From: Pedobacter nanyangensis
Lineage (GTDB): Bacteria > Bacteroidota > Bacteroidia > Sphingobacteriales > Sphingobacteriaceae
Direction of reading: 5' to 3'
Assembly (NCBI RefSeq): GCF_003313505.1
Contig: NZ_QMHO01000003.1
Coordinates: forward strand, 1-64,000
Length of the DNA stretch: 64,000 bases
The stretch's first letter is position 1. Each line of letters opens with the position of its first letter. The translations under genes and the position numbers were made by a program. Of the stretch, positions 44,712 through 56,370 are shown piece after piece. The notes beneath the pieces were generated by a model that ran no database searches, had not been told where the DNA came from, and saw only the letters and a program-made list of their open reading frames with translations.

Positions 44712-44744
44712 AGACTTACGAAGTTTTAAAAACTTCGTAAGTCT
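44712..44744. repeat. 33-base palindrome, second copy
   Basis: Arms AGACTTACGAAGTTTT. It is the exact reverse complement of the copy at 25426-25458. Confidence 0.95.
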
Positions 44745-44776
44745 GCAGTTTGCCCACAAATTAAAATATTGCTTTA

Positions 44777-44810
44777 TAAAAAAATCCCTAGCGAAAACGC
44801 TAGGGATTTA
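44777..44810 (-). terminator. rpoC intrinsic terminator
   Basis: AATCCCTAGCG and CGCTAGGGATT form a perfect 11-bp stem with a 4-base loop, followed by a T-run on the minus strand. It lies 33 bases after rpoC. Confidence 0.92.
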
Positions 44811-44842
44811 TATTTACAAATGCTTTTCAGCACTGCTGCTTA

Positions 44843-47800
44843 TTAAGCTTCTACTTCTTCTTGTTTTGAAGCCAATAATTTGTCGTACTCTTCTTGAGAA
44901 CCTACAATGATACGCTCGTAGCCACGTACACCGGTACCTGAAGGAATCAAGTGACCAACAATTACGTTTTCTTTCAAGCCTAACATTTTGTCTTTCTTAC
45001 CTGCAATTGCAGCTTCGTTCAACACTTTTGTAGTTTCCTGGAATGATGCCGCAGAAATGAATGATTTAGTACCTAATGAAGCACGGGTGATACCTTGTAG
45101 TACTGAACTTGCAGTAGCTGGCTTGGCATCTCTTACTTCGATCTGAGCTAAATCCTGGCGTTTCAATTGAGAGTTTTCATCTCTTAGTTTACGTAAAGAA
45201 ATGATCTGACCTGGTTTTACGGTAGTCGAATCACCTGCTTCCACAACAACTTTCTTATCGAAGATTTCATCATTCTCATCCATGAAGTCCCAACGATCTA
45301 CAGAATCGTTCTCTAGGAAACGGGTATCTCCCGGATCTTCGATATGGACTTTCTGCATCATTTGGTGTACAATTACCTCAAAGTGCTTATCATTGATTTT
45401 CACCCCTTGTAAACGGTAAACCTCTTGGATACCATTCACCAAGTATTCTTGTACTGCCGCAGGGCCTTTAATAGCCAAGATGTCTGCTGGAGAGATAGAA
45501 CCGTCTGATAATGGCATACCCGCTTTCACAAAGTCATTATCCTGTACCAGGATGTGTTTCGAAAGTGGTACCAAGTATTTCTTCACTTCACCATCTCTAG
45601 ATTCGATCGTAATCTCACGGTTACCACGTTTGATACCGCCCAAGGTTACTACACCATCAATTTCGGTAACAACGGCTGGGTTTGATGGGTTACGAGCCTC
45701 AAATAACTCCGTTACACGAGGTAAACCACCTGTAATATCTCGGGTTTTACCGGTAGCACGAGGAATTTTAACTAATACCTGCCCGCTTTGTACCGCATCA
45801 CCTTCATCAACTGCAATGTGCGCACCTACTGGAATGTTGTAAGTTCTGATCAGCTCGCCTTTTTTATCCAATACCTTAATAGCAGGGTTTTTGGTTTTAT
45901 CACGAGTATCGATAATTACCTTCTCGCGGTGGCCGGTCTGCTCGTCGGATTCTTCACGATAGGTAACCCCATCAATGATGGCATCAAATTCGATCTTACC
46001 TGCAAATTCCGAGATAATAACCGCATTATATGGATCCCAAGATACAATTTTATCGCCTTTGGCAACTTTATCACCTTCTTTCACATATAAAAATGCTCCA
46101 TAAGGGATATTGTTGTTAACAATAACTTTATTAGTTCCCGGCTCAACAATTCTGAACTCCCCTGAACGGCCTAATACGATATCGATTACACCTTCTTCGG
46201 TAGTAGTTTGTACCGTACGTAAGTTTTCAAATTCAATAACACCATCAAATTTAGCGTTGATTTGCGACTCATTGGCAATGTTAGACGCCGTACCACCCAC
46301 GTGGAAAGTACGAAGTGTTAACTGTGTACCCGGCTCACCAATTGACTGTGCAGCAATTACACCTACAGCCTCGCCTCTTTGAACACGTTTACCTGATGCC
46401 AGGTTACGTCCGTAACATAAAGCACAAACACCACGCTTGTTCTCACAGGTCAATACCGAACGGATTTCGATACCTTCCAATGGAGATTCTTCGATGGCCT
46501 TGGCTACATCTTCGTCGATATCTTGACCTGCGCCCACCAATAACTCGCCGTTTAACGGGTTGTACACATCGTGTAATGATGTACGACCCAAAATACGCTC
46601 GTATAAAGGCTCTACAATATCTTCGTTATCTTTCAATGCTGTAGTGTACATACCTCTTAAAGTACCACAGTCTACATCATTCACGATCATATCTTGCGCT
46701 ACGTCATGCAAACGACGAGTTAAGTAACCCGCATCCGCCGTTTTTAACGCCGTATCCGCCAAACCTTTACGAGCACCGTGGGTAGAGATAAAGTACTCTA
46801 GTACCGACAAGCCTTCTTTAAAGTTCGAAAGGATCGGGTTCTCGATAATCTCACCACCAGAACCTGATTTTTGAGGTTTGGCCATCAAGCCCCTCATCCC
46901 TGCCAACTGACGGATCTGCTCCTTAGAACCACGGGCTCCAGAGTCAAGCATCATGTAAACAGAGTTGAAACCTTGATTATCTGATGATAACTGGTTCATT
47001 ACAAACGTGGTTAAACGGTTGTTGATACGGGTCCAGATATCGATAATTTGGTTGTAACGCTCGTTGTTGGTAATGAAACCCATGTTATAGTTGTTTCTTA
47101 CCTCTTCAACTTCATTGGCAGCTTGCTCCAATAAAGTGTGTTTCTCTACTGGGATGTTTACGTCTTGTAAGTTAAACGATAAACCACCACGGAAAGCACT
47201 TTGGAAACCTAGTTCTTTGATATCATCCAAGAACTTGGCCGAGCGGGCCATACCAGTCATTTTTACCACTTCGCCAATGATATCTCTTAAAGATTTTTTG
47301 GTCAATAGTTCGTTGATGTAACCAACTTCCTCTGGTACCATTTGGTTAAATAGCACACGGCCTACTGTAGTTTCAATCAGCTTGTTTACAATAGTACCAT
47401 CGGCCTCTTTAACGTTAGCTTTAACTTTAATCCAGGCGTGCAGATCTACTCTTTTCTCATTGTAGGCAATAATTACCTCTTCAGCTGAGTAGAAATTCAT
47501 ATCCTGACCTTTTACTACTCTAGAAGCATCGGTTCTGCGGCCTTTAGTAATATAATAAAGACCCAAAACCATATCTTGAGAAGGTACGGTGATTGGCGTA
47601 CCGTTAGCAGGGTTAAGGATATTGTGTGCAGCCAACATCAATACTTGGGCTTCCAAAATTGCAGCATTACCTAATGGTAAGTGAACTGCCATCTGGTCAC
47701 CGTCAAAGTCGGCGTTGAATGCGGTACACACTAAGGGGTGTAATTGGATCGCTTTACCTTCAACTAATTTTGGTTGGAAAGCCTGAATACCCAAACGGTG

Positions 47801-49129
47801 AAGCGTAGGTGCACGGTTTAGCAACACTGGGTGTCCTTTCAATACGTTTTCAAGGATATCCCAAACCAGTGGGTCTTTTCTATCAACAATTTTTTTAGCT
47901 GATTTTACTGTTTTTACAACACCACGCTCAATCATCTTACGAATGATGAACGGTTTGTAAAGCTCAGCAGCCATATCTTTTGGTAAACCGCATTCGTGTA
48001 ATTTAAGGTTCGGACCTACAACAATTACCGAACGGGCAGAATAATCTACACGTTTACCTAATAAGTTTTGACGGAAACGACCTTGTTTACCTTTCAAGAT
48101 ATCTGAAAGTGATTTCAAGGCACGGTTACCTTCAGTTTTAACAGCGTTTACCTTACGTGAGTTATCGAACAACGAATCCACAGCTTCCTGTAACATACGT
48201 TTTTCGTTACGTAAAATAACCTCTGGTGCTTTAATCTCGATCAAACGTTTTAAACGGTTGTTACGGATAATCACACGACGATATAAATCGTTCAAATCTG
48301 AAGTGGCAAAACGACCACCTTCCAATGGAACTAATGGACGTAACTCCGGTGGAATAACTGGAACGATCTTGATGATCATCCACTCTGGGTTATTCTCGAT
48401 ATTCTCTCTTGAGCTACGGAAAGCCTCAACTACTTGAAGACGTTTTAACGCTTCGTTTTTACGTTGCTGAGAAGTTTCGTTAGCTGCTTGGTGGCGTAAG
48501 TTATAAGATAAGCTATCTAAATCAATACGTTTCAACAAATCTTCCAACGCCTCTGCACCCATTTTGGCTACAAATTTATTAGGATCTTTATCGTCTAGGT
48601 ATTGGTTTTCTTTAGGTAATTTATCTAAAATATCAAGGTACTCTTCTTCAGTTAAGAAATCCATGAACTGGATACCTTGCTCAGCCATTAAACCAGCTTG
48701 GATAACTACATAACGCTCGTAGTAAATGATCAAGTCTAATTTTTTGGTTGGCAAACCTAAAAGATAACCGATTTTGTTAGGTAAAGAACGGAAATACCAG
48801 ATGTGCGCTACAGGAACCACCAAGTTGATGTGTCCCATACGCTCTCTACGTACTTTCTTCTCCGTTACTTCAACACCACAACGGTCACAAACAATCCCTT
48901 TATAACGGATGCGTTTGTATTTACCGCAATGACATTCGTAATCTTTTACCGGACCAAAAATACGCTCGCAGAACAAACCATCACGTTCTGGTTTGTAAGT
49001 ACGATAGTTAATGGTTTCAGGCTTTAAAACTTCACCGCTTGAACGCTCCAAGATATTCTCTGGAGAAGCCAAACTAATGGTAATGGAAGTGAAGTTACTT
49101 TTTAATTTATTATCCTTTTTGTAAGACAT
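44843..49129 (-). CDS. rpoC: RNA polymerase beta' subunit
   Basis: The 1428-residue largest RNA polymerase subunit. The N-terminal zinc ribbon is [20 protein letters not shown] (four Cys). The active-site motif [12 protein letters not shown] binds the catalytic magnesium. The trigger loop/bridge region lies around [10 protein letters not shown] and [20 protein letters not shown]. The second zinc site is [14 protein letters not shown] with an upstream Cys. It is the last gene of the rplKAJL-rpoBC operon, 79 bases after rpoB. Confidence 0.98.
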   Translation of the reverse strand: MSYKKDNKLKSNFTSITISLASPENILERSSGEVLKPETINYRTYKPERDGLFCERIFGPVKDYECHCGKYKRIRYKGIVCDRCGVEVTEKKVRRERMGHINLVVPVAHIWYFRSLPNKIGYLLGLPTKKLDLIIYYERYVVIQAGLMAEQGIQFMDFLTEEEYLDILDKLPKENQYLDDKDPNKFVAKMGAEALEDLLKRIDLDSLSYNLRHQAANETSQQRKNEALKRLQVVEAFRSSRENIENNPEWMIIKIVPVIPPELRPLVPLEGGRFATSDLNDLYRRVIIRNNRLKRLIEIKAPEVILRNEKRMLQEAVDSLFDNSRKVNAVKTEGNRALKSLSDILKGKQGRFRQNLLGKRVDYSARSVIVVGPNLKLHECGLPKDMAAELYKPFIIRKMIERGVVKTVKSAKKIVDRKDPLVWDILENVLKGHPVLLNRAPTLHRLGIQAFQPKLVEGKAIQLHPLVCTAFNADFDGDQMAVHLPLGNAAILEAQVLMLAAHNILNPANGTPITVPSQDMVLGLYYITKGRRTDASRVVKGQDMNFYSAEEVIIAYNEKRVDLHAWIKVKANVKEADGTIVNKLIETTVGRVLFNQMVPEEVGYINELLTKKSLRDIIGEVVKMTGMARSAKFLDDIKELGFQSAFRGGLSFNLQDVNIPVEKHTLLEQAANEVEEVRNNYNMGFITNNERYNQIIDIWTRINNRLTTFVMNQLSSDNQGFNSVYMMLDSGARGSKEQIRQLAGMRGLMAKPQKSGSGGEIIENPILSNFKEGLSVLEYFISTHGARKGLADTALKTADAGYLTRRLHDVAQDMIVNDVDCGTLRGMYTTALKDNEDIVEPLYERILGRTSLHDVYNPLNGELLVGAGQDIDEDVAKAIEESPLEGIEIRSVLTCENKRGVCALCYGRNLASGKRVQRGEAVGVIAAQSIGEPGTQLTLRTFHVGGTASNIANESQINAKFDGVIEFENLRTVQTTTEEGVIDIVLGRSGEFRIVEPGTNKVIVNNNIPYGAFLYVKEGDKVAKGDKIVSWDPYNAVIISEFAGKIEFDAIIDGVTYREESDEQTGHREKVIIDTRDKTKNPAIKVLDKKGELIRTYNIPVGAHIAVDEGDAVQSGQVLVKIPRATGKTRDITGGLPRVTELFEARNPSNPAVVTEIDGVVTLGGIKRGNREITIESRDGEVKKYLVPLSKHILVQDNDFVKAGMPLSDGSISPADILAIKGPAAVQEYLVNGIQEVYRLQGVKINDKHFEVIVHQMMQKVHIEDPGDTRFLENDSVDRWDFMDENDEIFDKKVVVEAGDSTTVKPGQIISLRKLRDENSQLKRQDLAQIEVRDAKPATASSVLQGITRASLGTKSFISAASFQETTKVLNEAAIAGKKDKMLGLKENVIVGHLIPSGTGVRGYERIIVGSQEEYDKLLASKQEEVEA

Positions 49130-49208
49130 ATTCTTTTTGAGTTGAAAGTTAAAAGTGAGAAGTTGAAAGTGGTCGAGACCTTAAACTTTCAACTTTTTAC
49201 TTTATACT

Positions 49209-52200
49209 TTAGTCTAACGTAATATCTAAACCTAAGCCGCGTAGCTCGTGTACCAATACGTTGAACGATTCTGGTACGCCTGGAGTTGGCAGGTTTTCGC
49301 CTTTAACAATGGCTTCGTAGGTTTTGGCCCTTCCAATAACATCATCCGACTTCACAGTCAAGATCTCTTGAAGGATATTAGCCGCACCAAATGCTTCTAA
49401 TGCCCAAACCTCCATCTCACCAAAACGCTGACCACCGAATTGGGCTTTACCACCCAATGGCTGTTGTGTAATTAATGAGTATGGTCCGATAGAACGGGCG
49501 TGCATCTTATCATCAACCATGTGACCTAGTTTCAGCATGTAAATAATACCTACGGTAGTTGGTTGATCAAATTTCTCACCTGTTAAACCATTGTTCAGGT
49601 AAGTTCTACCAGAAGCTGGCAAACCGGCTTTAGCAATCCACTCTTCTACCTCATCGCTCTTAGCTCCGTCAAAAATTGGGGTAGCAAACTTCACCCCTAA
49701 TTCTTTACCGGCCCAAGCCAATACGGTTTCGTAGATTTGGCCCAAGTTCATACGTGAAGGTACGCCCAGCGGGTTCAACACAATATCAACTGGTGTTCCG
49801 TCATCTAAGAAAGGCATATCCTCATCACGTACAATACGGGCTACAATACCCTTGTTACCGTGACGGCCTGCCATCTTATCACCTACTTTTAGCTTACGTT
49901 TTTTGGCCACATAAACCTTGGCCATCTGAACAATTCCTGATGGAAGCTCATCGCCCACGCTAATGGCAAATTTATCACGTTTGTAAGCACCTAGCTCTTC
50001 GTTTACACGGATACCATAGTTGTGCAACAACATTTTGATCTGCTCGTTTTTATCATCATCAGTAGTCCATTTATACGGATTGATATGAGCATACTCTAAG
50101 TCTACCAACATTTTTTGCGTAAACTTGGCGCCCTTAGCAATTAAAAGCTCTTTGTATACGTTAAATACGCCTTGCGAAGTTTTACCGTTCACAATTTGGA
50201 ACAACTTGTCAACTAATTCGTTTTTCAAGTTTTCCATGGCAATGTTGTATTTCTTATCTAGCTTCTCAATGGCTGATTTTTCTTCCGCTTTAGAAGTTTT
50301 CTTAGCCCTGGAGAATAATTTAGTATCGATAACTACACCTTTGATTGATGGCGGAGTTTTCAACGAAGCATCCTTCACATCACCAGCTTTGTCACCAAAG
50401 ATGGCGCGAAGTAATTTCTCCTCTGGTGAAGGATCAGACTCGCCTTTTGGCGTAATTTTACCAATAAGGATATCGCCTTCCTTAACCTCTGCACCAATGC
50501 GGATGATACCATTTTCATCAAGGTCTTTAGTAGCCTCTTCTGAAACGTTAGGGATATCTGGTGTTAGCTCCTCCTCGCCACGCTTAGTATCACGTACTTC
50601 AAGTTCAAACTCTTCGATGTGTAGTGAAGTAAAGATATCTTCTCTAACAATACGTTCGTTAATTACAATCGCATCCTCAAAGTTATATCCTTGCCAAGGC
50701 ATGAAAGCTACTTTTAAGTTTCTTCCCAGTGCCAGTTCACCGTCTTGAGTTGCATAACCTTCACAAAGTACTTGGCCTTTGGTAACTTTCTGGCCTTTCT
50801 TAACGATTGGCTTCAGGTTGATACAAGTATTTTGGTTGGTTTTCTTGAACTTGGTTAATTTGTAGGTTTTGCTATCTCCTTCGAAAGAAACCAAACGATC
50901 GTCATCGTTTCTTTCATATTTGATTACAATCTGATTGGCATCTACATACTCTACTACACCATTTCCTTCTGCGTTGATCAAGGTTCTTGAGTCACGAGCA
51001 ACGCGACCCTCTAAACCGGTACCTACAATTGGCGCTTCAGGACGTAGCAATGGTACGGCCTGACGTTGCATGTTGGATCCCATCAAAGCCCTGTTCGCAT
51101 CATCATGTTCCAAGAAAGGAATTAATGAGGCTGCGATAGAGGTAATCTGGTTAGGTGCAATATCCATCAAATCTAATTTCTCAGGCTCAATGATCGGGAA
51201 GTCACCTTCGTAACGTGCTTTAACACGTGGCGTAGCGAAATTACCTTTATCGTCGTACTGAGCATTAGCTTGAGCGATAGTTTTGCCATCCTCATCTTCT
51301 GCAGATAAGTAGATGACATCTTCATTCACAGAAACCTTACCATCAACTACTTTTTTGTATGGAGTTTCGATAAAGCCCAGGCTGTTGATTTTTGCGTGAA
51401 CACAAAGTGATGAAATCAAACCGATGTTTGGACCCTCAGGAGTTTCGATAGTACACAAACGACCGTAGTGCGTATAGTGAACGTCACGAACCTCGAAACC
51501 TGCACGTTCACGAGATAAACCGCCCGGACCTAAAGCTGAAAGACGACGCTTGTGCGTGATTTCTGCCAACGGGTTGGTTTGGTCCATAAACTGTGATAGC
51601 TGGTTGGTACCAAAGAAAGAGTTGATCACAGACGACAAAGTACGGGCATTGATCAAATCTGTTGGCGTAAACACCTCGTTATCGCGGATGTTCATACGCT
51701 CACGGATTGTTCTGGCCATACGGGCCAAACCTACGCCAAATTGTGCGTACAGCTGCTCACCTACCGTACGTACACGACGGTTTGACAAGTGGTCGATATC
51801 ATCCACCTCTTCCTTAGAGTTGATCAGTTTGATCAGATACTTCACGATAGCGATGATATCGTCTTTAGTTAAAACTTTAACATCATCAGGAGTATCCATT
51901 TTCAACTTACGGTTGATACGGTATCTGCCCACATCACCTAAGTCGTAACGTTTATCCGAGAAGAACAAACGCTCGATGATACCTCTTGCGGTTTCCTCAT
52001 CAGGTGGTTCTGCATTACGCAAAGCACGATAGATGTTCTCCACGGCCTCTTTTTCAGAGTTCGAAGTATCTTTTTGTAAAGTATTATATATAATGGTATA
52101 ATCAGCTTGCGATGCACCGTCATCTTTAGACAAGATGATGGTCTTAACACCAGCATCGATGATTAAATCAATATGCTCGTCTTCTAAAATGGTATCCCTA

Positions 52201-53012
52201 TCTAAGATTACCTCGTTACGGTCAATAGAAACTACCTCACCGGTATCCTCATCTACAAAATCCTCTACCCATTTTCTAAGTACCCTTGCAGCAAGCTTAC
52301 GCCCGATATATTTCTTCAAGCCTGATTTGCTCACTTTTACTTCGTCAGCTAAATCGAAAAGCTCCAAGATATCCTTATCAGAATCGTAGCCAATAGCACG
52401 CAATAACGTTGTTACAGGGAATTTTTTCTTACGGTCGATGTAAGCGTACATAACGTTGTTCACGTCTGTAGCAAACTCGATCCAAGAACCTTTAAACGGA
52501 ATTACACGGGCAGAATACAACTTGGTACCGTTGGTGTGGCGGCTTTGGCCAAAGAACACCCCAGGTGACCGGTGTAACTGCGATACAATTACACGCTCTG
52601 CACCGTTAATTACAAACGTACCTTTAGGAGTCATATAAGGAATGGTTCCCAGGTATACGTCTTGTATAATGGTTTCAAAATCTTCGTGCTCAGCATCGTT
52701 ACATGAAAGCTTCAATTTAGCTTTCAACGGAACGCTGTAAGTTAGCCCACGGTCAATACATTCTGCGATGTCATAACGAGGTGGGTCAATAAAATAATCT
52801 AAAAACTCTAAAACAAAGATGTTTCTAGAATCTGTGATTGGAAAATTTTCAGCAAACACTTTGAACAAGCCTTCGGTGTGACGGTTGTCTGAGGTGGTTT
52901 CGATCTGAAAAAATTCTCTAAATGATTGCAACTGCACATCCAGAAAATCTGGATAATCGATAATGTGCTTACTACGTGCAAAATTTACTCTTTGGTCGAC
53001 TTTATTTGCCAA
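49209..53012 (-). CDS. rpoB: RNA polymerase beta subunit
   Basis: The 1267-residue RNA polymerase beta chain. The rifampicin pocket region shows [25 protein letters not shown] in pieces ([23 protein letters not shown]). GRHGNKG and the C-terminal [27 protein letters not shown] blocks are intact. The start codon appears to be TTG at 53012 ([12 protein letters not shown]); no in-frame ATG lies close upstream, and the N-terminus fits Bacteroidota RpoB. A hairpin sits in the 155-base gap after rplL. Confidence 0.97.
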   Translation of the reverse strand: MANKVDQRVNFARSKHIIDYPDFLDVQLQSFREFFQIETTSDNRHTEGLFKVFAENFPITDSRNIFVLEFLDYFIDPPRYDIAECIDRGLTYSVPLKAKLKLSCNDAEHEDFETIIQDVYLGTIPYMTPKGTFVINGAERVIVSQLHRSPGVFFGQSRHTNGTKLYSARVIPFKGSWIEFATDVNNVMYAYIDRKKKFPVTTLLRAIGYDSDKDILELFDLADEVKVSKSGLKKYIGRKLAARVLRKWVEDFVDEDTGEVVSIDRNEVILDRDTILEDEHIDLIIDAGVKTIILSKDDGASQADYTIIYNTLQKDTSNSEKEAVENIYRALRNAEPPDEETARGIIERLFFSDKRYDLGDVGRYRINRKLKMDTPDDVKVLTKDDIIAIVKYLIKLINSKEEVDDIDHLSNRRVRTVGEQLYAQFGVGLARMARTIRERMNIRDNEVFTPTDLINARTLSSVINSFFGTNQLSQFMDQTNPLAEITHKRRLSALGPGGLSRERAGFEVRDVHYTHYGRLCTIETPEGPNIGLISSLCVHAKINSLGFIETPYKKVVDGKVSVNEDVIYLSAEDEDGKTIAQANAQYDDKGNFATPRVKARYEGDFPIIEPEKLDLMDIAPNQITSIAASLIPFLEHDDANRALMGSNMQRQAVPLLRPEAPIVGTGLEGRVARDSRTLINAEGNGVVEYVDANQIVIKYERNDDDRLVSFEGDSKTYKLTKFKKTNQNTCINLKPIVKKGQKVTKGQVLCEGYATQDGELALGRNLKVAFMPWQGYNFEDAIVINERIVREDIFTSLHIEEFELEVRDTKRGEEELTPDIPNVSEEATKDLDENGIIRIGAEVKEGDILIGKITPKGESDPSPEEKLLRAIFGDKAGDVKDASLKTPPSIKGVVIDTKLFSRAKKTSKAEEKSAIEKLDKKYNIAMENLKNELVDKLFQIVNGKTSQGVFNVYKELLIAKGAKFTQKMLVDLEYAHINPYKWTTDDDKNEQIKMLLHNYGIRVNEELGAYKRDKFAISVGDELPSGIVQMAKVYVAKKRKLKVGDKMAGRHGNKGIVARIVRDEDMPFLDDGTPVDIVLNPLGVPSRMNLGQIYETVLAWAGKELGVKFATPIFDGAKSDEVEEWIAKAGLPASGRTYLNNGLTGEKFDQPTTVGIIYMLKLGHMVDDKMHARSIGPYSLITQQPLGGKAQFGGQRFGEMEVWALEAFGAANILQEILTVKSDDVIGRAKTYEAIVKGENLPTPGVPESFNVLVHELRGLGLDITLD

Positions 53013-53111
53013 GGGACTAAATTTAATTTAGTTTAAGAATAAACTATTTTTTGGTTTTAAAAAGGGAACATTCCATAAACCAAACAAAATGAAATGTTTA
53101 TAAACGGGAAT

Positions 53112-53137
53112 AGACTCCAACTTTACAGTCGGAGTCT
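53112..53137 (-). promoter_or_regulatory. attenuator-like hairpin between rplL and rpoB
   Basis: AGACTCC and GGAGTCT with inner pairs (one G-T) form a stem of about 10-11 bp with a 4-base loop. The minus-strand 3' side has no real T-run, so it would slow or process the transcript rather than end it. E. coli has an attenuator in the same gap. Confidence 0.5.
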
Positions 53138-53167
53138 TTTCTTTTGAGTTTTGTTAAAATTAAGTGA

Positions 53168-53545
53168 TTACTTAATCTCAACTACAGCTCCAGCTTCTTC
53201 TAATTGTTTTTTAAGAGCTTCTGCTTCGTCTTTAGCAACACCAGCTTTCAATTCTTTAGGTGCACCGTCAACTAGGTCTTTAGCTTCTTTCAAACCTAAA
53301 CCAGTTAAGTCTTTAACCAATTTTACTACTGCTAATTTTTGACCACCAGCATCTTTCAAGATTACATCAAAAGATGTTTTCTCTTCAGCTGCAGGAGCAT
53401 CGCCACCAGCAGCAGGAGCAGCAACAGCTACTGCAGCAGCAGCAGGCTCGATACCGTACTCGTCTTTTAAGATTTGAGCTAACTCATTAACTTCTTTAAC
53501 TGTTAAGTTTACTAATTGCTCAGCAAACGCTTTTAAATCTGCCAT
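53168..53545 (-). CDS. rplL: ribosomal protein L7/L12
   Basis: The 125-residue stalk protein. The N-terminal dimerisation helix is followed by an Ala/Gly/Pro hinge ([17 protein letters not shown]) and the C-terminal factor-binding domain ([37 protein letters not shown]). It recruits and activates elongation factors. It is in the operon between rplJ and rpoB. Confidence 0.98.
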   Translation of the reverse strand: MADLKAFAEQLVNLTVKEVNELAQILKDEYGIEPAAAAVAVAAPAAGGDAPAAEEKTSFDVILKDAGGQKLAVVKLVKDLTGLGLKEAKDLVDGAPKELKAGVAKDEAEALKKQLEEAGAVVEIK

Positions 53546-53612
53546 TTTATTAAGATTTTAAAAAATTTTACAAAATTGTTGTTTGTTTAAATACGAACTT
53601 ATCAGGTGTTCG

Positions 53613-54134
53613 TTAACCTCTTTCTTGCAATGTTTTAACAATACCTGCAATTTTACCTCCGCCCGATTGTAGTGCAGAAACAACATTTTTAGCTGGTGAT
53701 TGTAATAGACCAATGATTTCGCCAATAAGCTCCTCTCTTGATTTAAGGCTTACTAATGCGTCTAATTGGTTATCTCCAACAAAGATTGCTGTATCTACAT
53801 ACGCTGCTTTCAGCACAGGTTTCTCTTCTTTATTTTTCCTAAGGGCTTTGATCAGCTTGGCTGGAGCATTACCTACTTTAGAAAACAATAAAGCCGATTG
53901 GCCTTTTAATGCTGGGAAGATATCTGATGAGTCGCCTTCTAATCCTTCGATCGCTTTTTTGATCAAGGTATTTTTAGCAACCTTCATTTCGATACCACTC
54001 TCAAAACACTTGCGACGGATGCTATTTACTTTCTCAACAGATAGGCTAGAAGTATCGGCAATATAGAAATTACCATACTCTTGCATTTTCTCCTGTAGTG
54101 CTAAAACTACTTCTTGTTTTTCTTCTCTGTTCAT
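53613..54134 (-). CDS. rplJ: ribosomal protein L10
   Basis: A 173-residue protein that anchors L7/L12 dimers to 23S rRNA. The N-terminal MNREEKQEVVLALQEKMQEY and the block KVAKNTLIKKAIEG are typical, and the C-terminal L12-binding helix is present. Only 2 bases separate it from the rplA stop, so there is no separate L10 leader in this gap; any autoregulation must act within rplA or at the operon start. Confidence 0.97.
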   Translation of the reverse strand: MNREEKQEVVLALQEKMQEYGNFYIADTSSLSVEKVNSIRRKCFESGIEMKVAKNTLIKKAIEGLEGDSSDIFPALKGQSALLFSKVGNAPAKLIKALRKNKEEKPVLKAAYVDTAIFVGDNQLDALVSLKSREELIGEIIGLLQSPAKNVVSALQSGGGKIAGIVKTLQERG

Positions 54135-54136
54135 AA

Positions 54137-54835
54137 TTAGATCCCCGCTACTGATTTAGTTTCCACTGAAATTCCGGGACTCATTGTAGAAGACACGTGA
54201 ATGCTCTTGAAATAAGTTCCCTTTGCTGCAGAAGGTTTTAATTTTGAGATCGTTTGAAGTACTTCTAACGCATTCTCGTATAGTTTCTCCGGAGAGAATG
54301 ATACTTTACCGATTGAAGCGTGAATGATACCAGTTTTGTCAACTTTAAAATCGATCTTACCACCTTTTACGTCAGTTACAGCTTTACCAACTTCGTTAGT
54401 TACTGTACCTGATTTTGGGTTTGGCATTAAGTTACGTGGACCTAAAACACGGCCCAACTTACCAACTTTTGCCATACACGCAGGCGTAGTGATAATAATG
54501 TCAACATCTGTCCAACCACCTTCAATTTTAGCAACATACTCGTCTAAACCTACGAAATCTGCTCCTGCTGCCTTAGCTTCTTCTTCCTTATCAGGAGTTA
54601 CCAAAGCTAAAACGCGAACAGTTTTACCGGTGCCGTGAGGCAATGTAGCTATACCACGAACCATCTGGTTGGCTTTACGAGGATCTACCCCTAAGGCTAC
54701 ATCGATATCTACCGATGCATCGAACTTAGTAGTAGTAATCTCTTTTACCAAAGCAGATGCTTCTTTTAAGGTATAAGACTTACCGGCTTCTAGTTTAGCG
54801 TGTGCTATTTTTTGATTTTTTGTTAACTTAGCCAC
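54137..54835 (-). CDS. rplA: ribosomal protein L1
   Basis: A 232-residue protein of the L1 stalk that binds 23S rRNA and helps to move tRNA from the E site. [26 protein letters not shown] is seen as [20 protein letters not shown], followed by [30 protein letters not shown] and [14 protein letters not shown]. In many bacteria L1 represses its own operon by binding the leader. Confidence 0.98.
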   Translation of the reverse strand: MAKLTKNQKIAHAKLEAGKSYTLKEASALVKEITTTKFDASVDIDVALGVDPRKANQMVRGIATLPHGTGKTVRVLALVTPDKEEEAKAAGADFVGLDEYVAKIEGGWTDVDIIITTPACMAKVGKLGRVLGPRNLMPNPKSGTVTNEVGKAVTDVKGGKIDFKVDKTGIIHASIGKVSFSPEKLYENALEVLQTISKLKPSAAKGTYFKSIHVSSTMSPGISVETKSVAGI

Positions 54836-54861
54836 TAGTGTAAACTGTTAATGTTAAATAA

Positions 54862-55302
54862 TTAGTTAAAAGGCGCATCACCTGAAACAGTGATACCCAT
54901 ACTACGTGCTGTACCAGCAACCATACTCATTGCTGATTCGATAGTAAATGCATTTAAATCAGGCATTTTATCTTCAGCAATTGCCTTAACTTGATCCCAA
55001 GTCACCGATCCAACTTTTTTACGGTTAGGCTCAGCAGAACCACTCTGTAATTTAGTAGCATCCAATAATTGGATAGCAACCGGAGGGGTTTTGATGATGA
55101 AATCGAAAGACTTGTCAGCATATACAGTAATTACAACTGGTAAAACTTTACCTGGCTTATCTTGGGTACGAGCATTGAATTGTTTACAAAACTCCATGAT
55201 GTTCACACCCTTAGCACCTAATGCAGGCCCTACTGGTGGCGATGGGTTTGCAGCTCCTCCCTTGATCTGTAATTTGATCAGTGCACTGACTTCTTTTGCC
55301 AT
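54862..55302 (-). CDS. rplK: ribosomal protein L11
   Basis: A 146-residue protein of the GTPase-associated centre. [20 protein letters not shown] is the N-terminal signature, [15 protein letters not shown] follows, and the C-terminal domain has [20 protein letters not shown]. It starts the rplKAJL-rpoBC unit. Unlike the usual order, the gene before it is not nusG but an accessory island; a consensus promoter lies about 96 bases upstream. Confidence 0.98.
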   Translation of the reverse strand: MAKEVSALIKLQIKGGAANPSPPVGPALGAKGVNIMEFCKQFNARTQDKPGKVLPVVITVYADKSFDFIIKTPPVAIQLLDATKLQSGSAEPNRKKVGSVTWDQVKAIAEDKMPDLNAFTIESAMSMVAGTARSMGITVSGDAPFN

Positions 55303-55397
55303 TTTTTGTTTTTGTTTAATTAAAACTCAATGTTAAATTTTGGAAGCAATGTAACATTTAAGATCCCTTTGAGTGCATTATAACGCAAAAAGGACTG

Positions 55398-55428
55398 CAA
55401 AGATAAAAATTAACTTCCAGTCCTACAA
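55398..55428 (-). promoter_or_regulatory. promoter of the rplK operon
   Basis: On the minus strand TTG (55428-55426) is spaced 20 bases from TATCTTTG (55405-55398), a consensus Bacteroidota promoter. Start of transcription would be near 55391, about 90 bases before rplK. It separates the ribosomal operon from the accessory genes upstream. Confidence 0.65.
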
Positions 55429-55439
55429 CACTTTTATAA

Positions 55440-55760
55440 AAATTATTTAATTCTTCTTGATGATCTCATAATTAGTTGTTGGATTAGCCTGAGGCATGAT
55501 GTATCGGTTAAGCCTTGTACGCTAGGGCATCGAAATGAAAATCACTATAATCAACATGATTTGCCCATCTATATCTTTAATAACTTTTTGCTGATAATAT
55601 TGTGTTTCATGTAATCCCTCATATGCCAAACCTTCAAAATGATAATCGCTAAATTGGCTATGATTTGAATTGTTTACCTCTGAAATACTTTTTAATCATC
55701 TTATATTACTTCAAAGTGCTGCATTATAAAACTATGGTTTGACTTTACAGGCTTAGATAG
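55440..55760 (-). pseudogene. two fused 3' remnants of the L lipoprotein gene
   Basis: Between rplK and the nearest S gene the minus strand encodes fragments resembling the end of the intact lipoprotein at 58806-60242. 55565-55760 gives FIMQHFEVI, then after two stops and a frame change YHFEGLAYEGLHETQYY and QQKVIK. 55455-55564 gives a second fragment, NHVDYSDFHFDALAY, that breaks by a 1-base loss and runs into stops. The first fragment is nearly identical to 58097-58290. Neither can make a protein. Confidence 0.75.
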
Positions 55761-55788
55761 CCTTTGCTCGCTTTATACGTATTGCAAA

Positions 55789-56265
55789 CTAACCTTCGCT
55801 AGACAAGTCTGTACCTACTTTAACAGGATATACTTCTACTTTACTAAGACAACTTGCCCCATATAGCATTATAATTTGAACCTTTCCATTAAATATAGGC
55901 ACTAGAAACTTCTCTTCATTTAATGCCTTGGTAAACTGTTCTAAGGTATACAGGTTCTTAAAGTGCTTTACTGCACTTGTGTCTATCATTTTAACAAAAA
56001 AATTGGTAGCAGGCTTATAGTGTTCGGGTTTTGAATGGAAATCAAACTGAAACGTATCTTTTTCATAACCATATAGTTTCCAGTGTACTTTAAATGAGAA
56101 AATGGTATAAAAGCTATCTTTTTGAGAAGATATAAAATGATATTTCGTATTTAAATTTTCTTGTTGGCATATCACATAAATTGTATCTAATTTATTGCTT
56201 TTTTGTGCTTTTATTTCAATTATGCAAAATTGAAGTAAACACATAAATATTAAAAGTCTTTTCAT
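55789..56265 (-). CDS. S-family small exported protein, copy 1
   Basis: A protein of 158 residues from ATG 56265 (MKRLLIFM); a TTG/ATG further upstream is possible. A Sec signal peptide ends at IEIKAQ. The mature part starts KSNKLDTIYVICQQ and ends FNGKVQIIMLYGASCLSKVE and VYPVKVGTDLSSEG. It has no known domain. Two Cys (ICQQ and ASC) could form a disulfide. It is a close paralogue of the protein at 58321-58794 (about 30 differences over about 138 mature residues) and a more distant one of 56327-56830. It is part of the island between nusG and rplK. Confidence 0.75.
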   Translation of the reverse strand: MKRLLIFMCLLQFCIIEIKAQKSNKLDTIYVICQQENLNTKYHFISSQKDSFYTIFSFKVHWKLYGYEKDTFQFDFHSKPEHYKPATNFFVKMIDTSAVKHFKNLYTLEQFTKALNEEKFLVPIFNGKVQIIMLYGASCLSKVEVYPVKVGTDLSSEG

Positions 56266-56277
56266 AATCATCAAAAA

Positions 56278-56370
56278 TTAATTACAAGGAATATTTTCTT
56301 TTCTTAAGCTATCATAAAAAGATATTCTACATACTTTTACTACAAAAATTGGCAGCCAAAAACCATCGAC
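56278..56370 (-). pseudogene. short 3' remnant of an L lipoprotein gene
   Basis: On the minus strand a frame overlapping the end of S copy 2 reads MKVDGFWLPIF...RISFYDSLRKENIPCN, ending in TAA at 56280-56278. It matches the end of the intact L protein (VNGHQLLLED...RFYIDLIKENMSCN). Only about the last 30 codons remain. Confidence 0.6.

Noticed and set aside
50125..50748. 207-codon open frame opposite rpoB
   Set aside because: Antisense of a highly conserved part of rpoB; Ser-rich low-complexity translation without any recognised domain.
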